A stretch of DNA of 64,000 nt from Rhopalosiphum padi (GCF_020882245.1 NC_083597.1:60428152-60492151), one strand, 5' to 3'; counted from the first letter of the stretch, positions 29,691 through 43,129 are shown. The notes: generated by a model not told the origin, from the sequence alone. Numbers and translations are program-made.

Positions 29691-31859
29691 CTATTTTTGA
29701 TTCTAAGCAAAGGTAGGATTTTTAAACCTCTTACGAAATAATTCAATAAAAGTGCATAAATAAAAATGAATGAAGTGTTAATGAATCGCCATCATTATAT
29801 TATATTATTATCTTCTATATTATGTTATCTAAATCACTAAATCTAATCGGCATAGTTTTAGGTTTATGTGTCTCCATAAGGTTTTGTATATAAAATTATA
29901 GTCAGTGTCTTGTTTGTGATTGCAAATATACGTACGTGTTTTTGCTGCTATATTATTTTCGTTGAAATTTATAAACAAAAATGCTTAAAAAATTATATAC
30001 TTTTAATGATAAATATAAATTATAAATTTAAAAATAGTGCTAAACTATTACTAATCAATAATAGTGTATACAAGTGTTACACAAAAAAAAAAAAAAGGTC
30101 AACCAATATCATGTCCTGGTCTGGGGATTTCAAAATCTGGTAACCCTATATCTAACCATAGTTATATAGTATGACAATATTTACTTTATATTTTTCGAAA
30201 GCTTATTTACGAAGACTGGAAATTGAGCTAAAATATACTGACATTTTTAGTCACCATGTTATCAATTTAAATCAATGTAATTTTATTTTTAGTATCCCAT
30301 GAAATTTTCCGAGGAAATGCACTAAATTGCATTAATTATTAAGTAGATTAAGTAGCTTATTAGTGAATCCGAATTGTGTTTCAAATATTGTCTGAACCAA
30401 AGAATGAAGAACGTTTTAAATAAAGTTTGTTTTAAAAATACTAGCAATAAATTGTAATTATGAACACCATATATGTCAGAATAGATTTTATTTTTAAACC
30501 TTAGACTTTGAACGAAAAAAAAGTAATGTCATAACTTGTCAAATGTAAAATTCTAACTTAAAACCATGTACCGCACTTTTTTATACTATGAAGCATCATA
30601 TTAAAAGGGAATTGTCGATGTTAAAAATGTCAAAAGCTATGAGTTACATAACAATAGGTTATAATTATTTGCCCGTTAACCATGATACAGTGTGACTTTC
30701 GATTTATCCTATACGAAATAAGAAAATATGAAAACATACTACATTTTTAAAAACATTTAAGTAATTATTTTTTTTTTTCAACAGTAAAATTTAATGGCTA
30801 ATCAAAATGTTGCATGGGATGATTTTTTCACAAGATTACTAAATAATAAATTTAATATAGTACTTAAATTATTTTTTTAATAATCTCTTATAAAGTTATA
30901 AGTTATTTATTTCATGATTATATGTGGCTATATTTCTATATACATAAATGTATTTTTAAATTGGTAATATCGTGTTATAAATATTCCATAAAAACTTTCT
31001 TAATCAAATCAATTGATTTTATTTAAAATCTTTAAAATATTAAAAAATATAAAACAATCTTGTATGAATAATATTATTAATTATTTTTTAAATATGCTGC
31101 TGGAATTTACAAATTTAAGATAAAAACCTCAATTTTTTAAAATATATTTTATACAGTAAATAACACATAGTTCAATTTTATTACTATAATATTTATAATA
31201 TGTTTGGCGAATATAATATACAATTTATACATAATATTAAAAAACCGAAAAAAAAATAATATGATTTATAAAATTAATTAATTGATTAATATTATTAGTT
31301 ATTATTTAAAACATTATTATAAAGTAAAAAAAAAAAAACATAAGACTACTCTTTATGAAATTCTTTATATTATTTTTAATTAAATCATAAAAATCGATCA
31401 AAATCGTGGCTTTATTTTCTGATTAGATAATTTTTAGATATAGGTATTTTATCTATAATATATATAATATACATTACACATGTATTCAGTTAGTTGTAAA
31501 TTAAAAAATATATAACCAGACCTTGGAACTTAATACACTTAAAAATAGTTATATATACATTATGAATACCAGAGTACTAAAATATTATGCTGTATTATAT
31601 CATACATGCAGAAATACCAATTTAAAAATTACTGTTATTCGCTAATTATTAGACACCTAAAGTGGATGAAACTTGTAATTTTTCAGTTTGTTCATCTGAT
31701 ACAAACAAAAACTAATATTAGTGTAATATTATCTTTACCGCTTGAATTCATCTTGCATGCTTTTATACACATATCGTGTACAATAAAACGGTCAGATTAA
31801 GTAATACTTAATATCATACAACACGTGTGGATCCAAATAATTTTAATATTTAATATTGT
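29691..31859. other. AT-rich gene-free DNA
   Basis: Nothing supported. The words TTTTGATTCTAAGCAAAGG just after the A-run may belong to an aphid interspersed repeat, which I cannot confirm. Confidence 0.5.
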
Positions 31860-32600
31860 CGCTTACGGGCCACAGTTATGTGAATGTAATAGGTACCGCA
31901 GTTAAACACAATAATGAACCATCATGACCGTAAGCTGTTTAATATTACCGATCGTGTCGAGTGGAAACTATATATTATTTGATCAAACCTGCGACAACTA
32001 CAACCGATATATTATTATAACAATAATTTACAAATATGTAACAAAGGATATATTTTGATCGTCCAGCTCTTACAAAGATACAACAAGAACAAAACGTATT
32101 ACGTACACGCGCACAGACACACACACACACACACACGCGCGCGCGCATAATGTCAACCTGAAATTTAGATATATCATCTCGAGTGTAAGATTATGCATGT
32201 AACCCCGTTATTCATTATTGTTATTGTCATTGCACACGGCATTTTCCCCGTTGCGCCACCACGTTCTACTACAATTATCATAGTTTTGAGCGAAACTGCG
32301 CCTAAATAAATATTATGCAAATATAAAAATGCTTTTTTTTTTTATATGAAACTGTCTTGGTAGTTCAGACGATAACCGGACGGTGCAAATGCCGATTGCA
32401 CGTGTTCGCGTAGATTTGGTCACCGACGAGACTATATGATGTTTTATCACCCGGAATCGGACTGTCCAAAGATATATTTCTATTCACCCGTCTGCCGGCG
32501 CATATTATGACGGCACGGTCGACTGCCCACAACCGCGTTTGTATGGGTTTCAAGCGGACGGACGAAAGCTATATATTATTATAGTAGGTACACCGCATAC
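31860..32600. promoter_or_regulatory. Third GC-richer island with CA/CG repeat and short ORF
   Basis: CpG-containing sequence, densest at 32,340-32,580, lies about 4 kb downstream of the candidate first exon on the minus strand. A 62-codon minus frame (32,365-32,553) lacks homology I can recognise and a supporting splice context. An 8-bp inverted repeat GCTTACGG/CCGTAAGC (31,861 and 31,928) brackets 59 bp. A candidate intronic enhancer or alternative promoter; a real exon is not excluded. Confidence 0.35.
32117..32148. repeat. Alternating purine-pyrimidine tract (AC)10(GC)5AT
   Basis: Ten AC units pass directly into five GC units, 32 bp of unbroken purine-pyrimidine alternation. A further alternating 14 bp lies at 32,101-32,114. 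Such tracts are the classic Z-DNA-forming sequence. Confidence 0.9.
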
Positions 32601-33660
32601 TCTAATATTATTAATGATCGAACGCTGCTGTGATTTTCAATACCAACATATTATATTATGTGTGTATAAATAATGTATGATTCGTTTAACGCACAAAATT
32701 CGAAAATAAAAATGTTTCATACAGTTTTAACAGCCTTTAGATAATATTTCTTTTTTCTTAATGATTATCAAACTTTTTACTGTTTTTGCATAACGATTTT
32801 TTTTTTTTTTTTTTTGTTATTATTTTTAAAGCAAACTTGTATCTACTCCTATTTAATTTTTGATATATAAATAACATTTTTCGGACATTTTTTATGAATA
32901 AATATCAAATATTTCTCATTTGCATTCTATTGACGTTAAAGCATTTAACATTTAATTGAGATAAGTTAAATAGCAGGCGATATCCTAAGAAAATTGAGGT
33001 TTAGGTATTACGTACCGATACCTATTTAAATTACAAATATTTATGGTAATTAACTTTGGCAATATGGCTATATAACCGATAAAATAACCTAACTTAGTAT
33101 GCTAACTATACGTAACACTTCCTTTAGCGTGGTATACGATGGAAATTTAAACGTATCAATGTGGTATAAACAGATATGCGTTTACAATACTACTTGCAAG
33201 GTAATATATATAACATATATTTTGTATGAATAACACTTACAAGATAAATGGCAAATATATCAAAAATTACTCTATTAGTATTGTTAAATCTTAAATGCAT
33301 AAGAAGTAAAATGATTTTCAAAAACGTATTTAAACGCTATATTATAGAATTGTATTATAATTTATTTGGTACAGTTCTGAAATAGCCATTATCCTATACA
33401 CAAGCACTTTGTATACGCTACGCCCCGCGTTTTCTATTCACTTGTAAAATAAATTATATTGAACAAAGTACATGGACTTTCCTAGATGTTTCACAAGCAT
33501 TTCAATAGGGTAAAGAATTATGGCTTACTTTTGAAATTTAAAACAAATTTGGAGCTTGTATATTTTTAATCATTACATTTTATGTGATAACTCGTCATTT
33601 TAAAATTAGTTTCGGTTAATAATATTTTAGCTGGTATTAACCAAGACACAATAATCTACT
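32601..33660. other. AT-rich gene-free DNA between the 32-kb island and the 33.7-kb MITE
   Basis: It holds a 17-base T-run near 32,799 and no ORF or repeat that I can support. Confidence 0.5.
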
Positions 33661-33855
33661 CTAGTGGTTCCAATATTTTTAGGACCACGACCCAAATTTT
33701 CCCATAAAAATCTATAGCAACCTACATCTTTTCACTTTTACATAATCAATAAGTAGTTCTAAAATATATTAATGTATACACAACACTATATAATTAAAAA
33801 AAAATTTCATGACTCACCAAAAATTGACTCGCGACCCACTGTTTGAGAAACGCTG
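33661..33855. mobile_element. Old hAT MITE, about 195 bp
   Basis: The left end is CTAGTGGTTCCAATATTTTT followed by GGACCACGACCC. The right end read inward is CAGCGTTTCTCAAACAGTGGGTCGCGAG, the classic CAG-G-GTTCTCAAAC...GTGGGTCGCGA hAT terminus. Candidate duplications (AATCTACT and ACTTAACT) match at only five of eight positions, consistent with age. Confidence 0.65.
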
Positions 33856-36388
33856 ACTTAACTAAAGTCTACCCGGCTCTTAATAACATATATGCTACTG
33901 ATCAACCTTCCACTCTAAACATCCGGGTTGCCGACTATACAGATGAAAAGACTATAATTTTCCTAATTTCTAATCGGATTATATCTTCATTTATTATTTA
34001 GAAATATATAAATAAAAAAAAGTTTTGAATTTGTTTTTACCACCAAAGCATTTTTAAATGGCATCCAAACTATTAAAATAATAAAATTTATAGGTATTAT
34101 ATAATTTTATAAAACGAAATAACTAAACAAGTTTATTAAATGTGTATTTATAAATTGTACATAAATATAAATATATAGATACTTATTATTTTGAGTAAAT
34201 TTAATAGTTTATAATATTATCTGTTATTTAATGACAATCGTGCTAAGTTATTTATATAAATACAATGAATACAAATGATTTTCAAAAACTTGTTATTTTA
34301 TAAACGTTGTCAATGTTAACGTTTTGATTTTAATATACCTATATACTCGTATAAGTACAATCTAGATAATTATTATTAAGCACCCACCTATCACTTTTAT
34401 CCAGTAACATAAGAAGTAGATAATAAAAGGGGTAACTTCTGAAATGTTTATCCATTACTATAACGACTTGGTTAAAGTTAAGACAATATTTATTATTAGT
34501 TTTCTAGTTTATACAATGTATAGTGAAACTATGGCACGACGCACGATAAGGTAACTATAAAATAAGTGGACCTTGCTTATTTGTTCGTCGGTACCGTGTT
34601 AGATCACGTAAAAAATGTAAACGAATAAGTACACCCATTCCATTTATTTATCAAATATAGTATTATTATTTTTATCAATATGGGTATCATACTTTTTTAT
34701 TTTATGTTTTAGTATTATGATTTTTTATGGTTTCCAGTTTTCGGAGCAACAATGCAAACGACGAAATAACCAAAGCATAATTGCGCTTTAAAACTAATGA
34801 CAGAATAATCTAAATACCCTAATCTTTTTTTGTAAGTCGACAATCATCAACGAATGATACTTAGTAAATATAGCATGTCCATAGTACGCGGTATTGAAAA
34901 TACAAAAATAATTTAAATACTTAAGGTAAGTAGATAGCTAATTATCATTGGTATATTAATTAATTTAATATTATTCATTTTCTTTATCCACATTCCACAT
35001 CGCAGCGCAAAACATTCTGTCTTCTGTCTTGTATATATATTTATTTAATACACATCTTTTTGTAACTTAACTTAAAATATTTCTGTCTGAAATTATTAAC
35101 ATTGTTCCGTACTTGTTCTTTGTATAACTATAATACATATAATACATATATCCCACACGAATTTAAACTTTCGTTTTATATTGATTAAATATTCAACGGC
35201 GAATCATTTAGAATATTATAATAATATGATTTTATAGTAGGTATATCGTATATATATAGAAAGTCTGAAACCTTAAGAATATGAGAGTTAGTATAACAAT
35301 TCAATAACGGAACATCTAACAATAATCTATAATGATTATAAACCCATTGTAATTATCAGTAAAAAAAAATATATTCAACACATTTATATTTGTTTAATAA
35401 CAATCATAATTGTATTTTATCCCAATCATACATATTACATAATGTTATATAATTCAAGCAAGCTATAGACAACGGTCTCGTTGAGATTTTGTAAAATTTC
35501 TGAATACATGCTATATTGCTATCTTCTTAAATTATTGTCCTGTTTATTTTTTTTTTTCACACCAATTCTATTTTATTTTAGATATAATACTTCATGATCA
35601 CAAATTATTAAAACTAAACATGAATAAATTGGTTGTTATCCTATTTCTTTGAATACATTATACGAAAAAGACACAGGCAGCGTATACCTCAAAATATTAA
35701 AGTCATAAAATCTTTCTGGAAACACAATATTTTCAGTCAAAAGATTAAATTAATTGAATAATAACATTCAAATATAAGTGCATACTTGTATAATTGACAA
35801 TGGTTATGAGAATAATAAAATAAATATCAATTTATGAATGAAAACAATTTAATCAATGAACATTTTGAAAACGGTTTAAATTATAAATAACTAACAGGGC
35901 TACCTAAGGGCTCCACTGTGCTATGATAATAATTTACTTGTGAGTTATAACTTATCTACATTTTATACATATTATGTTAAATGTCAATTTAATAACGTAT
36001 AAATATCTAATATTTATAACGTTTAAATACATAAAAAAATTCTTTACGGTTAAGCTCCCTAAGTCCTTGCTTGAAAGTTACGCGCTATTGGTATTTTATT
36101 AAAATGCACATGTATTTTGTTTTCGTTTGAGCTCAAGTTTGAAATGTATATTTGATAAGCCAACAAACAATTTTTAAAATTAACAAAAAAAAACTTTTTT
36201 TTAAAAAACAATAACAATAACGTAATATTTTAAATCAAAACGAAATTCGAATTATCGTCAGCCATTGCGTTTTATTTTGAAAATAATTCAACGCCAAAAA
36301 TCTGGCTGACGTAAGTGCGATACTAACCTAACCGCGGTTCCATTAAAAATAATAAAAATAATAACAATAAAACGGTCATCGTTCGAAA
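33856..36388. other. AT-rich DNA, presumed intron left of the candidate first exon
   Basis: No exon was recognised on the minus strand. Intron status depends on the first-exon call. Confidence 0.4.
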
Positions 36389-36394
36389 ACTCAC
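36389..36394 (-). other. Consensus 5' splice donor GTGAGT
   Basis: On the minus strand the exon ends ...CGAATCG and is followed by GTGAGTTTTCG, a full match to the intron start consensus. Sequence GC content drops sharply to the left of it, as expected at an exon-intron boundary inside a CpG-rich promoter region. Confidence 0.6.
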
Positions 36395-36539
36395 CGATTC
36401 GTATAACAGGTGGTAACGCGGCGACCGCCGTCGACGAGTCATCCAACACGTGCACCGACCACACGACGGCAATCAGTTGTAGCCAACACGGTCCGGCGCC
36501 ACCGCCCATCGTCGTCAACATCGTGTCGACGGCCGACAT
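36395..36539 (-). CDS. Candidate first coding exon: signal peptide plus PPVIRIG, possibly kainate-type glutamate receptor
   Basis: On the minus strand an ATG at 36,539 opens 48 codons plus one base, then a consensus donor G|GTGAGT (GT at 36,394-36,393), giving a phase-1 junction. The peptide has a short N-terminus, a hydrophobic stretch CWLQLIAVVWSVHVL (residues 18-32), an acidic/polar turn, and ends ALPPVIRIG. That is a signal peptide followed by the start of a periplasmic-binding-like fold. The ending PPVIRIG is what I recall at the start of the amino-terminal domain of insect kainate-type ionotropic glutamate receptors, where it continues into AIF. This identity rests on about seven residues and memory. 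Alternative starts are the in-frame ATGs at 36,521 and 36,509, and an upstream in-frame ATG at 36,635 that would bury the signal peptide. No following exon was recognised down to position 1, so the first intron would be very long. An unrelated secreted protein is possible. Confidence 0.5.
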
Positions 36540-37320
36540 CACCACCGACGACCACACCACCGGCGCGACAGTGGACGCGGCCACATCTCGTAGCGTTCGC
36601 GCAGTAATCGTCGTCACCGGGACGCGGTCACGCACCGCGCGAGGTCCGTACGCACGGCCGCATCGGCGTCACCGGCCGTGCGTCTGTCAGCGACACGCCG
36701 TGCCACGACACGAAATCGTACACGTATGTCGTGGTTAGATGTACGCGTAACGATAATAATATTAATAATAATAATAATAGCGATAACGATATTATGACGA
36801 TGTACGGATCGACGACTATATCGATCGACAACGATATTTGAAACAATCGTTTTTCGGGAGGGTATGGCGGCTCAGCGATCTCGATTTGCGTCCGGTTTCG
36901 TGGTTCGGCGCTGAGAGGATACGACCGGACGCTATCGCGCGACACTGATTTGGAGAGTACGCGAAGACGCGAAAACCGCCGTTGTTCGCCACCGACGACG
37001 AAGACGACGACGACGGCGATAACACTCGTAAAATGAAAAATAAAAATACGCCGAGTCGGTCGGAACACTCGTGTGTAGAGCGGCAGCGTCGGACGACGGA
37101 CAGCGTGGCGTGCACACCGGACGCCGACTGGCTGATATCGCGCGGGGTTGAGCGCGCGCGATGTCGTGACGCCGCCACCGACGACACGACGACGCCGGCG
37201 GAGGGTGACGGACTGGAAACCGCCTACGCTTTTGCGCGCGGACCAGAGTCCGCCGTTTTTCCGTCTCTCGACTCTTTCGGTTTTTATTCCTCGTTATTGT
37301 TATTATTTTGTTCGAGATAA
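36400..37320 (-). promoter_or_regulatory. CpG-rich island, probable promoter/5' UTR region
   Basis: About 900 bp of visibly GC- and CpG-rich sequence in an otherwise strongly AT-rich window. It covers the candidate first coding exon and about 780 bp upstream of it on the minus strand. Many overlapping short ORFs occur on both strands (for example about 36,628-37,187 minus and 36,982-37,354 plus), but none resembles a known protein. Open frames are expected by chance in GC-rich DNA. An AAT-repeat run (36,748-36,779) and a GAC-rich run (about 36,990-37,018) lie inside. A transcription start cannot be placed from sequence. A divergent plus-strand promoter is also possible. Confidence 0.6.
36748..36779. 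repeat. AAT trinucleotide repeat inside the CpG island
   Basis: An interrupted run of AAT units lies upstream (minus strand) of the candidate first exon. Confidence 0.75.
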
Positions 37321-38484
37321 AACTATCGCAATAAACAACTATATAACATCATAACTACTATCGTATTACTATTATAACAATATTATCGTTTACATTTTTC
37401 ACGGGCGACCGGTTGTCGTGAATAGATTATATTGGTTATAAGTCATAAACCGTAAAGTGCACTATTATACCGTTTCGTCTGTTGAAAAAATACCAACACC
37501 GAATTGACGACGCTGCTCACAAAATTGAGTAATCGGCATCCAACAGTTGAATTGATTTTACGCATTTCTAAGATTTTAATATCAATATTATTATTATTTA
37601 TTCGTATAATTAACAGCGATATTATGACACGATGTATCACACACGTGTCGTATTCATGACTAAAGCTACTATAGTTTATTATGTGGTATTGTACTCGTTT
37701 ATTGTATTAAACCGTATCCCGATAAATCGACAATTAATTATATTATTTTTTCAATAGCAGTGCAGTAGATAATTGAGTTCTGGGTAAATGCAGATATTCA
37801 AATAGCATAGCATTATTTTTAATAATAATTTGTACATATAGTGCAAAAACAGCTTTAAATAAAAAAAGAACCAATTTAAATGAACCAAATTAACGTATTA
37901 ATATTATGTAAAAATTAAACGAAAAAATAAAAACGCAATACAAAAATACAATATACCTATTCTAAATCGTTGTATAACGATACATATTCGTATTATGTCT
38001 TAGTTATTACTATAGTGTTACTGGTTATTAGACATTTTAAAATTGCTTTAAAATGAAAACCACGAACGGTATGTCAATATTTTCTGATAATTAAAAATTC
38101 GTATTTACAATTAGAATTTTACGATTATTTATTTTATTTAATTATCAATTATTAGAAAAACCTCTGAAATACTGCAACTTTCATTGTTCAATTTCGATAC
38201 TACAGGTACCTACTGCATAGTTAAAACATTTGTATACAGTATAATATAATAAATGCTTAATAATAAATTATTAAATTATACATACAATACACAGTTTAAT
38301 ACTCGAAAACGATAAAATAAAAAAATAAATGATATATATATATTAACAACTACTCTAATTAGATGTAATAAAATAAAGCATCGTATTAGTGTATAACACC
38401 CCCTCCGCCGTTGCACAATATTTCCGACTGACATTTTTCCACTGGTGCGTTTTGGTTTTATTTTTTTGAAACCTTTTATCTGTG

Positions 38485-38521
38485 TGTATATCTCTTTCTC
38501 TCTCACTCTCTCTCTCTTCCC
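38485..38521. repeat. CT-rich microsatellite
   Basis: A polypyrimidine run of imperfect CT repeats ends in CCCC. Such tracts can form triplex DNA, but no function is shown. Confidence 0.75.
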
Positions 38522-39977
38522 CTATCTATCTTCTGTATACTCTCCGCTTGTAAAAACTTCCATGGAGTAAAACACAGTATGGAAATATACACATTGCATA
38601 CATATAATATATATCATGTATATCTACTGCTGTTACCACACTGATCCACCTTATGCAAAAACGTTAAAATTACAATGCGTTTTAAATATTCAAAAACTAA
38701 GACACACAGACGTAAACGTTAATGCTTTTAAACTAAAACATTTTACTTGAACATTTTAGATTCAAATACTATCATTATTATTATTTTATTATTTGGACTC
38801 TAAAAAAATATGTTCATTTATATCTTTGCAATTCTGATAATGATAATAATATTTTACCTTTTATTTTATTTTTTGTTTTTGTATAAGATAAACTTTTACT
38901 ATTTACCTATATACAGTAAATATTTTTTCAAAACTTAGCAGACATCAAACGATATCTGATGAACAGAAAATGTTTAAAACTGACGTTAAACCTTAAGTAC
39001 ATCTCGTGATTAATCTATCTATAATACTCGTATATAGAAAACTTCATAATAATTAAGAACTTGTAAAAATATTTTTCTAATAACTTAAAACATATTTTTA
39101 TGAACTTATATAGTCTTTAATCTTAAGTTGTAATAATTAATATTAAAGGCCCTTTCAATTTCCATTATCGAATTATCATACTGTAGTTGTTGTATTTACT
39201 GATTAATAGTACTAACTTTAATTTTCAATTTCAATGAAAAAATCATGACAGATCTTTCAACATTTAACATTGGACCTCTATCTAAATGTACAGCTTCACC
39301 ATGACTTTTATTTGTATTTATAATGATCGTATAATAATTATATGAATTATAAACTAAATATGAATACTAATTAAAAAGTATTATTCTTTCTCATTGTAAC
39401 TTAACAGATTAATAATATTTATAAATGTATGACTTTATCGTGTGATCATCTTAAATTGTTTATTACGTACTCTATTATTAGAGTAATACTATACAGTAGT
39501 AAACAAGTGATCATGCATTAGTGGGCTTAAATCCTCACTAATCGTATTTCATATCATCTAATTTCTGTTACATCTACGGACTACCACCGATCACAGTAGC
39601 CTCTGAAGGTGTCAACTAAGTACACTAGTAATATAATCCTATGCTATTATTTTTGATTTATAAAAAGCAGGTATTTGTTGACAGATCTCTGAAATAATTA
39701 ATTCTTTCTTAAATAAAATATGTTATATTTGTCATTGATTTGATACCCAAATTTGTAAAGATGTGATAAAATTTATATATCATAAAAAAAACAATAAGTT
39801 CCAATCTTATTCTATTCACAATGTAAAAATCGAATTAAAAAGCGATTGACGTAATTAAAACCAGCAATGTATAGAACTAAATATGGGATGCATATATAAT
39901 ATATATATATATGACTGAAATTATACGTTATTAATATTTTTTATTTCTATATATATCTCCTCGAATGATTTCACATT

Positions 39978-39994
39978 GTTGTCTTTAAGACAAC
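39978..39994. repeat. Near-perfect palindrome GTTGTCTT-T-AAGACAAC
   Basis: Eight-bp arms around a single base. No gene lies near it. Confidence 0.55.
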
Positions 39995-41693
39995 AGCTGC
40001 AGTTGTTGTAGGTACTAAGTATATATAAAGCATGATTTACGTTTTGGAAAATTCATAGAGTCAAATACCGTTTATTTACTCAACCTGGAATAATACCGTT
40101 GAGTGTATACGTATTAATCGAGAGAATTGTTTTCGTTTTTGTCTAAGGAATTGCGGTTATAGGTACATATTTAATACAAAAAACGATTTACGAATCACCG
40201 ATGCTGCCGTTAAATTATCGAAATTAATATTCTGTATGTGTATAGCAAAATATAATTTTTTTCTAATTATAATTTCAATTTGGCTTTAAGTGTGCACGAA
40301 ATTATATGTACTCTAAATAATTTATTTTTTATAATCATGATATATACCTAACAAAACATTTTTAAATATTAATCTAATATTAACTAATTATTTGATTGAA
40401 AAAATTAAACACAAATAAAGATATAAAATAAAAAAATAATTTAAATAACGAACTAAATATAATACATATAGTGGTATAAATAAAATACAATCGTTAAAAA
40501 CACATTAATCTTTAATAAGTAGTTATATCTATACCTAAAATATACATCGAGGTAAAGATATACACGGACTTAAGATGAGCAGTTGTATCTCACTATCTCA
40601 GTATTGGAGTTTGGAAAATAAATGTTTTATTAGTCATTACTCATGAGTTATATCTCATTATCTATTTATTGATGCAGTTATAATTTACCGGTATGAAGGT
40701 GATGTGTTGACCTGTTTTTTGAATCAGATAATTAAAATTATAAATAATATATTTTGAAATATGACAATATGGGCAGAGGATCACATGACTGAATATATTC
40801 CGGCAAATGTATTTTGGAAAATGTATGTTATTACATTTAAATTAAGCCTGATAAAAACTGTAAACAATCAAATAAAAATATGTTATAAAAATATAGAATT
40901 TATATATTTTTTATAATATGTATATATAGTTTTATTAAATACAATGCAATCTATAAATCAGTTTTTACATCAAATATTTGAAGGCTTATTTATAACTTTA
41001 TCATTATATAAAATGAAAAAAATCAACTATTGATGATAATTTATGTCTTGAGGAATAACTATTTATTTTATGAATTAAATTTAGTGAAATAAGTAATAAC
41101 CATAATTATTTAAATAAGAAAATCCGTCATTGGCCGGCCATAACGCGTATAAAAAACTTTTGAAAAAACTTTTTTTAAGTTGCATATAAATTATTTAAAA
41201 TATATTTGATTACAATAAATACTTCCAATTAATAGATTCTAGAAAGCAGTAATCAATAATTAATATTGGTAAAACTTTAACGGTAATTATTTCCTTTTTT
41301 ATTAATTTTAAACGTTTTATTTATAATGTATTCGGGATTTACTCGAACTCCTGTTTTATTCTAAAAAATTTATGTTTATATATTATGCCATATCATAAGT
41401 ACATTTAAAATCCAATTTAAATCATATCTTGAACTACTGTATTTTATGATACATCAGAATTTTAAAAATGCATAAATATTATCTTTTAAAAAATTCTTTT
41501 GTTGTAGACTTTCTTTGACATTTATAATTTTTTTGAAAAAAAACTAGAGCTATCAAAGGTACCTTTGGTAAAAAATAAATAATATATAAAAAAAGAATCA
41601 TTCCTCCAGACTTTGAACTTAGAGTGTAGGTACTCCAAAACTTTGGATAGGTTGTTGGCTACTTGAATGGCTCATCTACATTGCAATAAAAGC

Positions 41694-41718
41694 ACACTGT
41701 CACTAAAAGTGACTGTGT
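41694..41718. repeat. Hairpin GTCACT-AAA-AGTGAC with extended stem
   Basis: A six-bp perfect stem, one T-T mismatch, then four more pairs. Function unknown. Confidence 0.55.
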
Positions 41719-43129
41719 TTTAAAATGATTACCGTTACGCATAACTTAAAAAAATATATTTTGAATATAGATAGGTAAACTGAACGTTTAGAATTATCCG
41801 TGCTACGTAATAAAAATAAATATTATATGAGTTAAATAGTTAAAGTTAAGTTAATTTATAACTTTTATAAACTTACTTTTCATTAACTTAACTTTTAACT
41901 AAATTGTATTTTTATTAATATTAAATTAATAAATATGAATTATCAATCAAATCCAAGTTACACATAAATAATTAAATAATAAATTTAATCCAATTGTTAA
42001 ACTGGCCCATATCATGTGTATAATATAAAATTTAATTAAATATAAATTACATTTTTATCTTTTTGTTGCCAAACCTAACCCGACCTAACCTTTTTTATCG
42101 TAAACTTTTAAGAAGACGATTGCTTTGAAAATGTTATGTTTATACACTGTAATTCAAATAGGTAGTTTTTGAGTAATTTTACTAACACTAATATTAATAG
42201 TCTATTCTTTGAAAATTATAGTTATTAATATTAATTTATAAAATGTATCCATGTATAATAAAAACTAGATTAAACATTACATTTATTTAATATTTTATGT
42301 TAAATCAATATTAAAATCTTTAATAAAATCTTTTATAAATAGTGTTTAATAACTCAAAATTTATACACTCATTTAAATTTAAATTTAGATGCATCAACAT
42401 TTTCAAAAAAAAAATCAATTTAACAATTTACAGTTAAAAAGGATGGTTTTTAAAAATATTGCATTACTACAGATAAAAAAAAAATCCAAGAATTTAAAAA
42501 TGATACGGAGTCTGAGCCACACATTGTATAAAATTAAAAACGTAATAAAATAAATTAATTTAGACCTCCACTCAAATTTATCTCAGTGAAGTCCAGTAAT
42601 CTCAAAAATGATTTTAATAAAATAAAGTAAAATAAATAAATACATTTTATAAAATTATTATTAATATGGTAATTTTAATCAATTATACCAACCTTATTTG
42701 TTTCATAAAATTAATTTGATCAATATTTTTCATTCATTCTACTCATTTTCAAATTCAAAATAAACCGACGAAATTATTAATTTTACAAAGGTGTGTTATT
42801 ATCTTGCATCACCGTTGGGGATAAACTCCAAGACAATAAACTTTTTTCTAAGTGTATAATAGCTAGATGAACCATGATAAAATTAAAAATATATACAAAC
42901 AGCGATAAAATAATTCCAGTAATGAATCTCACTATTTGATACAAGAATCATCCAATATCACATATTACATCAATTTGTTGAATCTTACAAAATATTCAAA
43001 TTGATATATTGTTGCGTGCATACTTCCGTCTCTTCAAATTGTAGACTGAAATAATTGTTTTAGTCAATTGTAATTTGAAAATGGTTTGTTTATTTAAATA
43101 ACACAGGTTAGTTTTATAAAGTGTACATA

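Larger units (their letters stand above)
37321..43129. other. AT-rich DNA upstream of the CpG island
   Basis: No supported gene. It contains the CT microsatellite and two small hairpins listed separately, and a short CCTAACCCGACCTAACC word at 42,073. Confidence 0.55.

Noticed and set aside
31861..31935. 75-nt segment with 8-bp complementary ends, microRNA-precursor size
   Set aside because: Only the outer eight pairs form; the interior does not pair convincingly.
36628..37354. Several frames of 60-146 codons on both strands in the CpG island
   Set aside because: They overlap one another in many frames and have low-complexity, arginine/threonine/serine-rich peptides. GC-rich DNA lacks stops by chance, and none resembles a protein family.
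42073..42090. CCTAACCCGACCTAACC, resembling the insect telomere repeat TTAGG
   Set aside because: Only a few imperfect units. Similar short words occur at about 55,902-55,912; not a telomeric array.
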